A stretch of DNA of 64,000 bases from Brevinema_A sp051647535 (lineage in GTDB: Bacteria > Spirochaetota > Brevinematia > Brevinematales > Brevinemataceae), in assembly GCA_051647535.1 (NCBI GenBank), contig JBOFEA010000025.1, positions 56,466-120,465 of the forward strand, read 5' to 3'. The notes beneath the pieces were generated by a model, which did not search any database, had not been told where the DNA came from, and worked only from the letters and a program-made list of their open reading frames with translations. The first letter of the stretch is position 1; every line of letters starts with the position of its first letter. The position numbers and the translations under genes were made by a program. Positions 37,081-45,328 of the stretch are shown piece by piece.

Positions 37081-37109
37081 TTTATAACATAACGCCGATA
37101 AAAAGTCAA
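37081..37109 (-). promoter_or_regulatory. Promoter of the sugar ABC operon
   Basis: TTGACT (37104-37109), 17 bp, TATAAA (37081-37086), minus strand. Predicted start near 37075; leader about 130 bases. Confidence 0.78.
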
Positions 37110-37208
37110 GTATTTTTTCAAAAATTAATTCCCTTCCCTTATAAATTATACCATCATCTCGGAACAAGTACAAATATAGTAAATAAATAACAGCTAATAT
37201 ATCCCTAT

Positions 37209-37640
37209 TCATTTCAAAAACGTAAAGAGATGTACATCAATATCTTCAGTTTCATTCCAAAAGCACAACTGTACTTCATTTCCGCACCACATATAAAAAC
37301 CGGAAGAATATTCCAAATCATTTTTAAAAAATAGAATTTTAATTTTTCTTTTTAATATCTTTGAAAACACATTTTCCAAATGAAAAAAGAATTCATCCTT
37401 ATCGGATACATCCAATAACAATTCATCAGGAAAAGATGAATAACAAATTTTATTTCTGGAAAGACTATCCAACATGACCATATACAAATTATGTAGCAAA
37501 TTAAAAAATGAAGTATTAATATTTAAAGTATGAGACAGTTTGTTGCGAATAAAGTTGGTTTGAACAACTAATTTACCTATTATTAAAAAGTCACTAAGAT
37601 CATCACAATAATTATCGGAAATAATAATAATTTTATGCAT
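37209..37640 (-). CDS. Unknown small protein
   Basis: 143 residues, no family recognised and no signal peptide. It begins HKIIIISDNYCDD, has a central helix-rich region and several Phe/Tyr/Trp near the C-terminus. AGAGG precedes the ATG. It ends 100 bp before the sugar operon promoter. Confidence 0.55.
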   Translation of the reverse strand: MHKIIIISDNYCDDLSDFLIIGKLVVQTNFIRNKLSHTLNINTSFFNLLHNLYMVMLDSLSRNKICYSSFPDELLLDVSDKDEFFFHLENVFSKILKRKIKILFFKNDLEYSSGFYMWCGNEVQLCFWNETEDIDVHLFTFLK

Positions 37641-37795
37641 TTGAACCTCTGAAACATTTGATTTTACTAATTAAATATCTACGTATATATTACAAAAATA
37701 ATGACATTCTGATAATAATTCAAATATTATATCCCATAAAAACGATACGGCAGATTGCAATATAAATTCCTACAGAAAAAATAAGCCCGTCCCGC

Positions 37796-37824
37796 TTGCG
37801 AAAATATAAAAAATAAGATACACT
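37796..37824 (+). promoter_or_regulatory. Promoter of the HAD-like gene
   Basis: TTGCGA, 17 bp, TACACT, about 80 bp before the chosen ATG. Confidence 0.5.
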
Positions 37825-37901
37825 AAATAGCATTTCATGCAGTATATTTTATTTGGACGATGCCGAAACCATTCAGCATCCAAAATATTTCAGAGGAAAT
37901 T

Positions 37902-38528
37902 ATGCCGTATCAATTTGAAAATATCATTTTTCATTTAGACCATACTGTGATTAACAAGGATTTTCCACAAGCTTTGGCTCTTTATAAGATTTTAAAAAAA
38001 TATTCCTCTATAGAATTTACTATAGAAGAACTGGCATCAAAAATGAAATTTCCAAAACTTCAAATATTACAAGAATGTTCCATAGAAGAAGAAAATTTTG
38101 AAAACGTTATAGAAGATTGGATTGCTGCAGAACATGAAGAAAGTAAACAAACAGCGTTGTATCCCGAAATAGAATCCCTTATTGAATTTTTAAAACAACA
38201 CCGTATTCCTTGTTCGGGAATTACCCTGCTAACATCCGAAAACCTTAACCAACATTATTCGTCTCTTAAGATAGGAGAACTTTTTCAGGAAATTTACACA
38301 GCAGACATAGCAGATTCACTTATTGGAATTTGGGATTATATTATTACAGAAAATAATATTAATACGAAAAGATGTTTGTTTATAGGAAGTACGTTTACAG
38401 ACTACACTTCCATCCAATATACAGATATCCGTTTTGGTCTTGCAAGATGGGGTGTACATTCTCTTTTTGACGGAGAATACTTAGAATTCAATACCCCCGA
38501 AGATATCAAAGAATTATTTAAACAATAA
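37902..38528 (+). CDS. HAD-like protein with altered catalytic motifs
   Basis: About 208 residues, shaped like a phosphoglycolate-phosphatase type HAD protein with a helical cap. Motif I reads IIFHLDHTVI where active enzymes have FDLDGT: the nucleophilic aspartate is His11 and Gly is His. Motif IV reads IGSTFTDYTSIQ, with Ser for the first metal aspartate. Motif II Thr/Ser is in ITLLTSE. It is therefore unlikely to be a phosphatase and may be a binding or regulatory protein. AGAGGA precedes the ATG at 37902. The SAM hydrolase gene follows 30 bp on. Confidence 0.75.
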   Translation: MPYQFENIIFHLDHTVINKDFPQALALYKILKKYSSIEFTIEELASKMKFPKLQILQECSIEEENFENVIEDWIAAEHEESKQTALYPEIESLIEFLKQHRIPCSGITLLTSENLNQHYSSLKIGELFQEIYTADIADSLIGIWDYIITENNINTKRCLFIGSTFTDYTSIQYTDIRFGLARWGVHSLFDGEYLEFNTPEDIKELFKQ

Positions 38529-38558
38529 ACAATACTTATCCGTATAAAGAGGTAAAAA

Positions 38559-39473
38559 ATGAAAAAATTTCTACTTAACATTACACTGATTCTATCACTT
38601 GGTACATTAATATTTTTTAATATCAACAAAAAATCACTACCTGCAGTTGTGTTTCAAAGCGATTTTGGATTAAAAAATAATGCCGTTGCATCAATGTATG
38701 GTGTAGCAAAAGAAGTTTCAGGGGATCTTGATTTGTATGATTTAACGCATGATATTCCTGCATACGATATTTGGACAGCGTCATTAACATTGATGGGAGT
38801 CTTGGAATACTGGCCTACAAATACGGTATTTGTATCCGTTGTAGATCCGGGAGTCGGAACAAAACGTCCTTCTGTTATTGCCAAAACAAAAACAGGACAT
38901 TATATTGTCACGCCTGACAATGGAACCTTGACATTTGTAGATGAAAAATACGGTATTGAAGAAGTACGCGAAATCGAAGAATCCCGCCACAGAAGAGCAA
39001 ATTCTGAAAAATCATACACCTTCCACGGACGCGATGTATACGCTTACAGCGCAGCAAAATTAGCTGCCAAAAAAACCTCTTTCCAAAATATAGGAGCAAA
39101 ACTAGATACATTCTGTACATTAAAATATACCCCTGCAGAAAGAATAGAAGCTAATACTTTTGAAGGTTCTATTAATGTGATTGACGAACCTTATGGAAAC
39201 ATTTGGAGTAATATAGATAGGGAATTATTTTTGGGAGATTGCATTAATATTGGAGATATTGTTGACGTAAGCATTTGGCACAATAACAAAATTGTCTATT
39301 CAGCTAAAATGCCTTATGTAGAAACATTCGGCAAAGTAGAAAACAACAGCCCGTTGTTATATATCAACAGTTTGTACCAAGTATCCCTCGCCCTTAATAT
39401 GAATGACTTTGCAAGAACATTCAATATAGGATACGGAGAAAACTGGAAAATACGAGTTTCCAAAACAATATAA
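38559..39473 (+). CDS. Exported DUF62 protein, SAM hydroxide adenosyltransferase type
   Basis: 304 residues. The family cleaves SAM to adenosine and methionine, or adds halide in the chlorinase and fluorinase branches. Seen: VVFQSDFGLKNNAVASMYG, VSVVDPGVGTKRP, TPDNGTL and TFHGRDVYAYSAAKLA. An added N-terminal hydrophobic stretch (residues 4-22 behind two lysines) looks like a signal peptide or anchor, though most relatives are cytoplasmic. AAGAGG precedes the ATG. Followed by a strong terminator. Confidence 0.88.
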   Translation: MKKFLLNITLILSLGTLIFFNINKKSLPAVVFQSDFGLKNNAVASMYGVAKEVSGDLDLYDLTHDIPAYDIWTASLTLMGVLEYWPTNTVFVSVVDPGVGTKRPSVIAKTKTGHYIVTPDNGTLTFVDEKYGIEEVREIEESRHRRANSEKSYTFHGRDVYAYSAAKLAAKKTSFQNIGAKLDTFCTLKYTPAERIEANTFEGSINVIDEPYGNIWSNIDRELFLGDCINIGDIVDVSIWHNNKIVYSAKMPYVETFGKVENNSPLLYINSLYQVSLALNMNDFARTFNIGYGENWKIRVSKTI

Positions 39474-39487
39474 TAGTATAATATAAT

Positions 39488-39523
39488 AAAAAAAGATCTG
39501 TTGAAATTAACAGATCTTTTTTT
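39488..39523. terminator. Bidirectional terminator
   Basis: AAAAAGATCTGTT and AACAGATCTTTTT arms with A and T runs on the two sides. It serves the DUF62 gene on plus and the small gene at 39533-39682 on minus. Confidence 0.93.
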
Positions 39524-39532
39524 ATTAATAAA

Positions 39533-39682
39533 TTATTTTCTACGCCTAAGCCCGTGTTGAGCCGCTCTTATTGGGACAGAAAACAAGGCAACCGCTCTAA
39601 AAAAATGCACCAATCTTTTTGTACGATGACAAGGAGAAACAAAAGATTTATTCACTGCCAAATCAGCAATTTCGCGAGTCAT
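39533..39682 (-). CDS. Small basic protein, 49 residues
   Basis: An open frame with ATG preceded by TTGGAGGATGT (a full GGAGG), ending 10 bp from a bidirectional terminator. The product starts MTREIADLAVNKSF, has a short hydrophobic part (VHFFRAVALFSV) and ends RRRK; it has 13 Arg/Lys residues. The region is more GC-rich than its surroundings, so an RNA role is an alternative. Family not recognised. Confidence 0.55.
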   Translation of the reverse strand: MTREIADLAVNKSFVSPCHRTKRLVHFFRAVALFSVPIRAAQHGLRRRK

Positions 39683-39695
39683 ACATCCTCCAAAT

Positions 39696-39741
39696 ATGAT
39701 TTAATTCGTAATAAATTATCGGCTCAAATTCATTAAATCAT
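39696..39741 (-). promoter_or_regulatory. Spaced inverted repeat before the 49-residue gene
   Basis: Perfect 10-bp arms ATGATTTAAT (39696-39705) and ATTAAATCAT (39732-39741), 26 bp apart, directly upstream of the GGAGG. It could be an operator or a leader hairpin. Confidence 0.5.
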
Positions 39742-39796
39742 AAGTAGAAAAATAAAATTTATATCAAACAATTACTTTTTCAGCGTCAACAATAAA

Positions 39797-40315
39797 TCAA
39801 ATTTTGTAACGAATAGAAGGAATATTCTTTTCTATTGTTTCAGATTTTGGTTTGAATCGATAAAATTCCTCAGGATTATCAACTCTTTTCCATCGCATTG
39901 TTTTCCCGAACACTCCCGCAGAATCTATGGAAGCACGCCATGTAAGTACCTTTTTATCCTTAGAAAGAGATCCTTTAAGAAAAAAATATTTACCGCTGTC
40001 AGGATTATAAATTTCACCATTGCCCCAAGAACCATTTTGAAAAACCAAATCATACAGAAAAACAACTTCACCTAAAGATCTCGAACGAAGATTAGGATCA
40101 GGATTATTAACATCAAGAGTATGTTTGACCTGTTTATCCTTAGATACAAAAGCATAAGCATAGTATTTACCGTTCTTCTTAAAAATATCTGCAATATTAA
40201 CATCACCGGCATCACTTTTCTGCATAATCCATAATCCTGTAATATCATCTGCGTTGATTTCCGCATAAATAGGAGAAATCAAAAATAACATTGTTGCAAA
40301 TTTCAATAATTTCAT
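39797..40315 (-). CDS. DUF2147 secreted protein
   Basis: 172 residues with a signal peptide (LLKFATMLFLISPIYA). The mature part has DDITGLWIMQKS at the start and DPNLRSRSLGEVVFLYDL, YFFLKGSLSKDKKVLTWR and SAGVFGKTMRWKRV, the DUF2147 pattern of a small beta barrel in the periplasm. Function of the family is not established. AGAGGG precedes the ATG; 27 bp after the oxidoreductase. Confidence 0.85.
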   Translation of the reverse strand: MKLLKFATMLFLISPIYAEINADDITGLWIMQKSDAGDVNIADIFKKNGKYYAYAFVSKDKQVKHTLDVNNPDPNLRSRSLGEVVFLYDLVFQNGSWGNGEIYNPDSGKYFFLKGSLSKDKKVLTWRASIDSAGVFGKTMRWKRVDNPEEFYRFKPKSETIEKNIPSIRYKI

Positions 40316-40342
40316 TGCTACCCTCTATATTTATTATTACAA

Positions 40343-41968
40343 TCAAGATAAATAAAACTGTATTAAAGAAATCATTTCTCTGACAAAATGAGAAATGATA
40401 AAACCCGAAATCGTACACAACACAAAACCGACAACAACTCTTATTTTCATAGGTATAAGCATATTTACCGCTGTAAAATATCCGGCAATAATAGCTCCTG
40501 AAAATCCGCCTCCAGGGAAACCCCATGCTCCGGTAAAATAAAGATTTTTAATCTGTGATGCACGCCAAGGAGCCCGTCCATGATCATAACCTTCATTGGC
40601 GTATCCATAAGCAGTTCCGTTGGGGGTTTTAATATAACGTTGAATAGTTTTAGGAGTTGCAACTTCATAATATTCGATCATTTGAGTAATTCCAGGATAA
40701 TGTAATTCCAATCTTTTAAACAATGTCTGAGCAAGATATTCTTTTTTTTCACGATATTCCTGATCAGATAAATTTTCCCATTCGGATAATGAAGAATTTG
40801 AACACAATACTCCAAATCCTCTAGGATCACCTTCAGGAACTAATCCTGAATCAATCGTATTATAATCTACCAAAACAAAAGGCCGTTCTTCAACCGGATG
40901 CTGAGTCAACAGCTGATGAATTTCGGATAGAGGTTGTTGAAGAACCTGATCTTCTGTAAAGAACGTTGAATAAGCCATATCAGGAAATGTTGTAGATAAT
41001 TTTTGTTTGAATATAATATATACTTCATATAAAGATGTTGCAAATTCATTAGTTTTAGAAAGTTTGGGTTCAGAGAATTTGTCCGGAACCATTCTACCGT
41101 TAAAAATCGCATCCGGTGCACAGTTTGCAATAACTTTACAAGCATTAACAGAAACTTCCTGATGTGTTTTTCTATCCAAATAAACAACTCCTACAGCTTT
41201 GTTTCCATTTAAGTTGATTTTTTTAACCTCAGACAAACAACGGACTTCACCACCGTTAGAAGTAATAACATCGACAAGCAAATCAGATAAAACCTGACTA
41301 CCGCCTTTTATAAAAACCCCGGAATGATAATAAGCTTTTTGGGCCATAGAATGAAAAAACCATGATAATTTATACGGATTATCTCCATAGTATGCAATAT
41401 TAATATCCAAAAGATTCTTTAGTATATTTGAGTTAAAATATTTATCAAGCTTATCGCCTGTATTTGCCTGTTGTAATTGATTTCTTAACAAAAACGGAGA
41501 ACCCAAAATCGGAAAAAACATAAAACGTACAGGATTTAAATCGTTTGGAAAACGATTGTGTGCTCTTGCAGTTATTGCAAGATCAGTGAAGTATCGATCA
41601 ATCCCCTGAGATTCTTCAGGAAAAAGATTTTTGAGGTAAGACTTAACATGCTTATGACCGTGAGGAATGGTAATTGAAGAAGACTGTGTTTTGATACGCC
41701 ATGCTTGAGGAAGTTGAACCAACGGCAGTTTATCCAAAATACCTAATTTTTTAAAAATAACCGTTTTCATATTATCTTCCGGTTTATCCCAATCCATCTC
41801 ATGAAGTCCAACTTCAAAACGAATGTTTTTTCTCATAAACACTGTTGCACATCCACCGGAAACACTATGAGATTCCAATACCAATACCTTTTTTTTCTTT
41901 TTTGCAAGAACCGCCGCACTTGTTAATCCACCCAATCCGGATCCGATAACAATAACATCATATTTCAT
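40343..41968 (-). CDS. FAD oxidoreductase of the CrtI/CrtISO/RetSat family
   Basis: 541 residues. N-terminal Rossmann motif IGSGLGGLTSAAVLAKKKKK followed by HSVSGGCATVF, and the C-terminal FAD block FTGAWGFPGGGFSGAIIAGY. These proteins desaturate, isomerise or saturate polyenes such as carotenoids or retinol. A membrane anchor follows the FAD block (last 40 residues). No phytoene synthase or other carotenoid gene is near, so the substrate is open. GGGAGC precedes the ATG. Confidence 0.88.
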   Translation of the reverse strand: MKYDVIVIGSGLGGLTSAAVLAKKKKKVLVLESHSVSGGCATVFMRKNIRFEVGLHEMDWDKPEDNMKTVIFKKLGILDKLPLVQLPQAWRIKTQSSSITIPHGHKHVKSYLKNLFPEESQGIDRYFTDLAITARAHNRFPNDLNPVRFMFFPILGSPFLLRNQLQQANTGDKLDKYFNSNILKNLLDINIAYYGDNPYKLSWFFHSMAQKAYYHSGVFIKGGSQVLSDLLVDVITSNGGEVRCLSEVKKINLNGNKAVGVVYLDRKTHQEVSVNACKVIANCAPDAIFNGRMVPDKFSEPKLSKTNEFATSLYEVYIIFKQKLSTTFPDMAYSTFFTEDQVLQQPLSEIHQLLTQHPVEERPFVLVDYNTIDSGLVPEGDPRGFGVLCSNSSLSEWENLSDQEYREKKEYLAQTLFKRLELHYPGITQMIEYYEVATPKTIQRYIKTPNGTAYGYANEGYDHGRAPWRASQIKNLYFTGAWGFPGGGFSGAIIAGYFTAVNMLIPMKIRVVVGFVLCTISGFIISHFVREMISLIQFYLS

Positions 41969-42009
41969 TACCTGCTCCCATTAAACAATTAATTTCAATT
42001 ATTCCTGTA

Positions 42010-42029
42010 TTGTTGTATTCAAACAACAA
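42010..42029 (-). promoter_or_regulatory. Leader hairpin of the CrtI-like gene
   Basis: TTGTTGT and ACAACAA arms, six-base loop, about 12 bases after the predicted start. Role unknown. Confidence 0.4.
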
Positions 42030-42047
42030 GATTACCAATACTTTGAA

Positions 42048-42076
42048 AATATACCATAATTAACATGAAAATGCAA
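42048..42076 (-). promoter_or_regulatory. Promoter of the CrtI-like gene
   Basis: TTGCAT (42071-42076), 17 bp, TATATT (42048-42053), minus strand. Between here and the thi promoter (42077-42223) I see nothing further. Confidence 0.6.
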
Positions 42077-42223
42077 AAATTTATATTTGTAAAATATAAT
42101 ACTTCAATTTTTGCTAAAAAACAACTAAATAAGGTCAAATAAGCATCCACCCACCTTCCTAATTATCAAACAATTTCGTTAAAACAAACAAATTGTAATA
42201 CATAATGATACGCTGTTAATAAC

Positions 42224-42252
42224 TTGACATCATTATAAACGTATGTTATACT
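42224..42252 (+). promoter_or_regulatory. Promoter of the thiamine salvage operon
   Basis: TTGACA, 17 bp, TATACT. Predicted start near 42259; leader about 50 bases. Confidence 0.85.
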
Positions 42253-42260
42253 AAATAGTG

Positions 42261-42306
42261 AATAATGTGTAATCAACCTTCATTATTACCAAAACATAAG
42301 GAAGGT
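42261..42306 (+). promoter_or_regulatory. thi leader with two competing hairpins
   Basis: AATAATG (42261-42267) can pair with CATTATT (42281-42287). Alternatively ACCTTC (42276-42281) can pair with GAAGGT (42301-42306), which covers the ribosome site. The two share base 42281 and overlap, so they may exclude each other. No THI box is present. Confidence 0.4.
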
Positions 42307-42310
42307 GCAA

Positions 42311-42949
42311 ATGCCTCCATTCTACCGATTGATGCTATTAACCAACAAACAAAACACTCCTATCAAACAATATTTGGAATTTATTAAGCATTGTGCTGAA
42401 GGAGGTATTACTTCTGTACAATTACGTGAGAAAAATCTAGATAAAAACGAATTAATTGATTTTGGAAGATGTTTACAGGAAGTTCTTTCGGAATATAGTA
42501 TTCCCTTAGTTGTTAACGACTATCCTGAAATAGCAAAGATTTTAAATTCACCATATATTCATTTAGGACGGGGAGATACTGACCTGCCGAAAGCTGTTGA
42601 AATTCTAGGATCTGATGCACAAATTGGTATTTCAATTGAATCATTAGAAGATTTTAACAACTATACTCCATGTCCTGCGATTTCATATGTAGCAGCAAGT
42701 GCAGTCTTCCCCAGTTCAAACAAACAAACGACAACCGTTTGGGAAATAGAAGGATTAAAAAAAATAAGTAGTATTTCTCCTTATCCTGTAACTGCAATTG
42801 GAGGAATAACATTAGAAAATTTTACAGATGTTATTAACGCCGGAGCACAAGGTATTGCTATTATTGGAGCTCTTCATGATTCTCCAAATCCTCGTCTTAC
42901 CGCTGAAAAATTTAAAAACACAATCGATACTCTGCTGGGAGAACGGTAA
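42311..42949 (+). CDS. thiE: Thiamine phosphate synthase
   Basis: Joins HMP-PP and HET-P to thiamine phosphate. About 212 residues with VQLREKNLDKNELIDFG, VNDYPEIAK, YIHLGRGDTDLP, SAVFPSSNKQ and AIGGITLEN, the TIM-barrel family marks. The ATG at 42311 has GGAAGG five bases upstream; a GTG at 42305 lies within that site. Its stop overlaps thiM. Confidence 0.95.
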   Translation: MPPFYRLMLLTNKQNTPIKQYLEFIKHCAEGGITSVQLREKNLDKNELIDFGRCLQEVLSEYSIPLVVNDYPEIAKILNSPYIHLGRGDTDLPKAVEILGSDAQIGISIESLEDFNNYTPCPAISYVAASAVFPSSNKQTTTVWEIEGLKKISSISPYPVTAIGGITLENFTDVINAGAQGIAIIGALHDSPNPRLTAEKFKNTIDTLLGER

Positions 42950-43746
42950 TGTTTGATATTAAGTACTATAAAGAAAAAATAAATCTTCAAAAACCGTTGA
43001 TTCTTAACTTGGTAAATTATGTATCTATGCAGTGGATTGCTGATATTTTACTCGCATTGGGAGCTTCTCCGGTAATGAGTATGAATTATGAAGACAGTTT
43101 GGAATTACTAGAAAATGCTGATGCTCTAAATATTAATATTGGAACACTTGATCCCTATTTCAATACGTTAACAACACGAATTGCTATCCGAAACAATAAA
43201 AACAAACCTACAATCCTTGATCCAGCAGGTGCTGGAGCATCTTCATTGAGAACAAATACGGTAATTTCATTATTACCTCTTGTCAACGTTTTACGAGGCA
43301 ATGGAAGTGAAATATTATCTTTGGACTCTTCAACTCGCAACACAAAAGGAGTAGATTCGTCAATTCCAGCATCCAAAGCTTGCAGTACAGCAACAGCTGT
43401 TGCACAAAAATATAACATCACTGTTACGATCTCAGGAGCAGAAGATTTTATTATTAATAACAAATATATTAGCAGTATCGAATGCGGTCATCCTATCATG
43501 TCTCAAATAACAGGAATGGGATGCGTATTATCAGCAGTTACGGCAGCATTTTGTGCTGTCGAACATGATTTCTTTATTGCCTCCCAGCTTGCTGCTGTAT
43601 ATGTAGGTTGTTGTGGAGAACTTGCTGCTCAACAATCTTCATTGGGAACATTTAAAAATTATTTTATTGATCAAATCCATACTCCCAATTATGATTATAT
43701 TCAAAATAAATTAAGTAAGATTAGTTCTAATGATAGAGAGCATTGA
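42949..43746 (+). CDS. thiM: Hydroxyethylthiazole kinase
   Basis: 265 residues. Phosphorylates salvaged thiazole alcohol. Seen: LNLVNYVSMQWIADILLALG, ASPVMSMN, TILDPAGAGAS, VLRGNGSEI and GMGCVLSAVTAAF (catalytic Cys present). Starts at ATG overlapping the thiE stop (TAATG). Confidence 0.95.
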   Translation: MFDIKYYKEKINLQKPLILNLVNYVSMQWIADILLALGASPVMSMNYEDSLELLENADALNINIGTLDPYFNTLTTRIAIRNNKNKPTILDPAGAGASSLRTNTVISLLPLVNVLRGNGSEILSLDSSTRNTKGVDSSIPASKACSTATAVAQKYNITVTISGAEDFIINNKYISSIECGHPIMSQITGMGCVLSAVTAAFCAVEHDFFIASQLAAVYVGCCGELAAQQSSLGTFKNYFIDQIHTPNYDYIQNKLSKISSNDREH

Positions 43747-44577
43747 ATGATACAATATCCAATATTATCTATTGCAGGATTTGATAATTCAGGTGGTGCA
43801 GGGCTTCAAGCAGATTTAAAAGTATTTACAGCATTCGGGTGTTATGGAATGACTGTTGCAACAGCAATTGCAGCTCAAAATACCACCGGTGTCAAACATT
43901 GTTATATGCTCCCCCTAGATACAATAGAAGCACAGCTGTTATCCATTTTTGAAGATATTACCCCAAAGGCTGTAAAATTAGGAATGTTGTTTAATTCTGA
44001 TATTATTATATTAGTAGAGAAATTTTTGAAACAATATGCTGCCAATATTCCTATAGTGTTGGATCCTGTTATGATAGCAAAAAGCGGAGACTCGCTTCTT
44101 CTTCCGGAAGCAGTGGAAAGCATGATCAAATACTTAATTCCATTGTCTGACATTATTACTCCCAACATTCCTGAAGCAAACGTTTTACTCAGCAATACAA
44201 CTCTCTCTTGTGACCAACATCAGCTTGCAGAACAATTGTTAAAATTAGGCTCAAAAACTGTTTTAGTTAAGGGAGGGCATTCCGGTTCAGAAAAGTCTGA
44301 AGATATTCTCATCAAACAAGATAACTCTCTTCATACTTTTTCTTCAACCCGTATTGACACCAAAAATACTCATGGTACCGGATGTACTCTCTCAGCTGCT
44401 ATTGCGGCAGGACTAGCTATAGGGTATACCATCGAAGATAGTATTACTTACGCTAAAAGATATCTTACCCAAGCATTATACTCTGCTTCAATCTATAGTG
44501 TAGGAAAAGGATTCGGTCCTACTGACCATACATGGTTTCTTGATTCTCCCTGTAACGGAAAAATTTATGAAAAATAA
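43747..44577 (+). CDS. thiD: Hydroxymethylpyrimidine (phosphate) kinase
   Basis: 276-residue ribokinase-fold enzyme that phosphorylates HMP twice. Seen: SIAGFDNSGGAGLQADLKVF, DPVMIAKSGDSLL, VLVKGGHSG and NTHGTGCTLSAAIAAGLA. It starts directly after thiM with no gap. Confidence 0.96.
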   Translation: MIQYPILSIAGFDNSGGAGLQADLKVFTAFGCYGMTVATAIAAQNTTGVKHCYMLPLDTIEAQLLSIFEDITPKAVKLGMLFNSDIIILVEKFLKQYAANIPIVLDPVMIAKSGDSLLLPEAVESMIKYLIPLSDIITPNIPEANVLLSNTTLSCDQHQLAEQLLKLGSKTVLVKGGHSGSEKSEDILIKQDNSLHTFSSTRIDTKNTHGTGCTLSAAIAAGLAIGYTIEDSITYAKRYLTQALYSASIYSVGKGFGPTDHTWFLDSPCNGKIYEK

Positions 44578-45271
44578 TTATTTTGACCGTATATTTTTGT
44601 CTTTTTTTTCTATTATTAGTTTGATATTAATCAGTATTGCTACTTTTAAAGATATCGGTGTAAACAATATTTATAATGTTTCTAACATATTAAAAATATC
44701 TATAAGTTTTACCGCTTCGTTTTTGGGTATTATTTTTGTTATTCTTGAGTCGATGGAAAAATACTCTATGTTTTTTATTGGTATTCTTGCATCTTTACTA
44801 TCATTAATCTATTTGTGGATTTGGTCTCCTTTGATATGGGATATTTTTATTTCTTATATATATATAATACTAAATATATTTGGAGCTTATTACTGGAAAG
44901 TAAACAAAAATCCAGATAATCAACTCACTCCTACAAAAATTCTTTCAAAAAGACAGATTGTTCTCTATTCTCTAACAGGAATATTAGGTATAATATGTTT
45001 ATCAATGATCGGAATTACTTTAGGACGCTATTCATCAATTGTGCAGGCAGTTTTTGATGCCGTTACAACCATATTAGCCATACTAGCACAATGGATGATC
45101 TCAAAAAAAATTTTAGAAGCTTGGTATTTATGGATTGCTGTTAATATTATCAGTATTCCTTTGTACATTAGTATAGGTTCTTATACATATGCGGCTTCTT
45201 ACTTATGTTATGGAATTATTTCACTATACGGACTTCAAAAGTGGAAAAAAAATATATTACTTCCTAATTAA
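44567..45271 (+). CDS. PnuC-family transporter, probably for thiamine (PnuT)
   Basis: About 234 residues, seven membrane segments, with the family blocks FGAYYWKV and AQWMISKKILEAWYLWIAVN. PnuC relatives carry vitamins by facilitated diffusion with kinase trapping. The ATG at 44567 overlaps the end of thiD by 11 bp, which points to thiamine rather than nicotinamide riboside; no thiamine kinase gene is seen. Nicotinamide riboside transport stays possible because a nicotinamide salvage gene occurs at 51.6 kb. Confidence 0.85.
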   Translation: MKNNYFDRIFLSFFSIISLILISIATFKDIGVNNIYNVSNILKISISFTASFLGIIFVILESMEKYSMFFIGILASLLSLIYLWIWSPLIWDIFISYIYIILNIFGAYYWKVNKNPDNQLTPTKILSKRQIVLYSLTGILGIICLSMIGITLGRYSSIVQAVFDAVTTILAILAQWMISKKILEAWYLWIAVNIISIPLYISIGSYTYAASYLCYGIISLYGLQKWKKNILLPN

Positions 45272-45328
45272 AAAAAAATTTATAATTTCAAAAACATTCC
45301 AATTGAAATTTCAATAAAGGATACAAAC

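Noticed and set aside
39554..39736. Plus-strand frame of 60 codons
   Set aside because: No ribosome site; it is the opposite strand of the better supported 49-codon gene and its leader.
41969..42310. TPP riboswitch before the thi operon
   Set aside because: No CTGAGA or other THI-box parts in the leader, which is only about 50 bases long.
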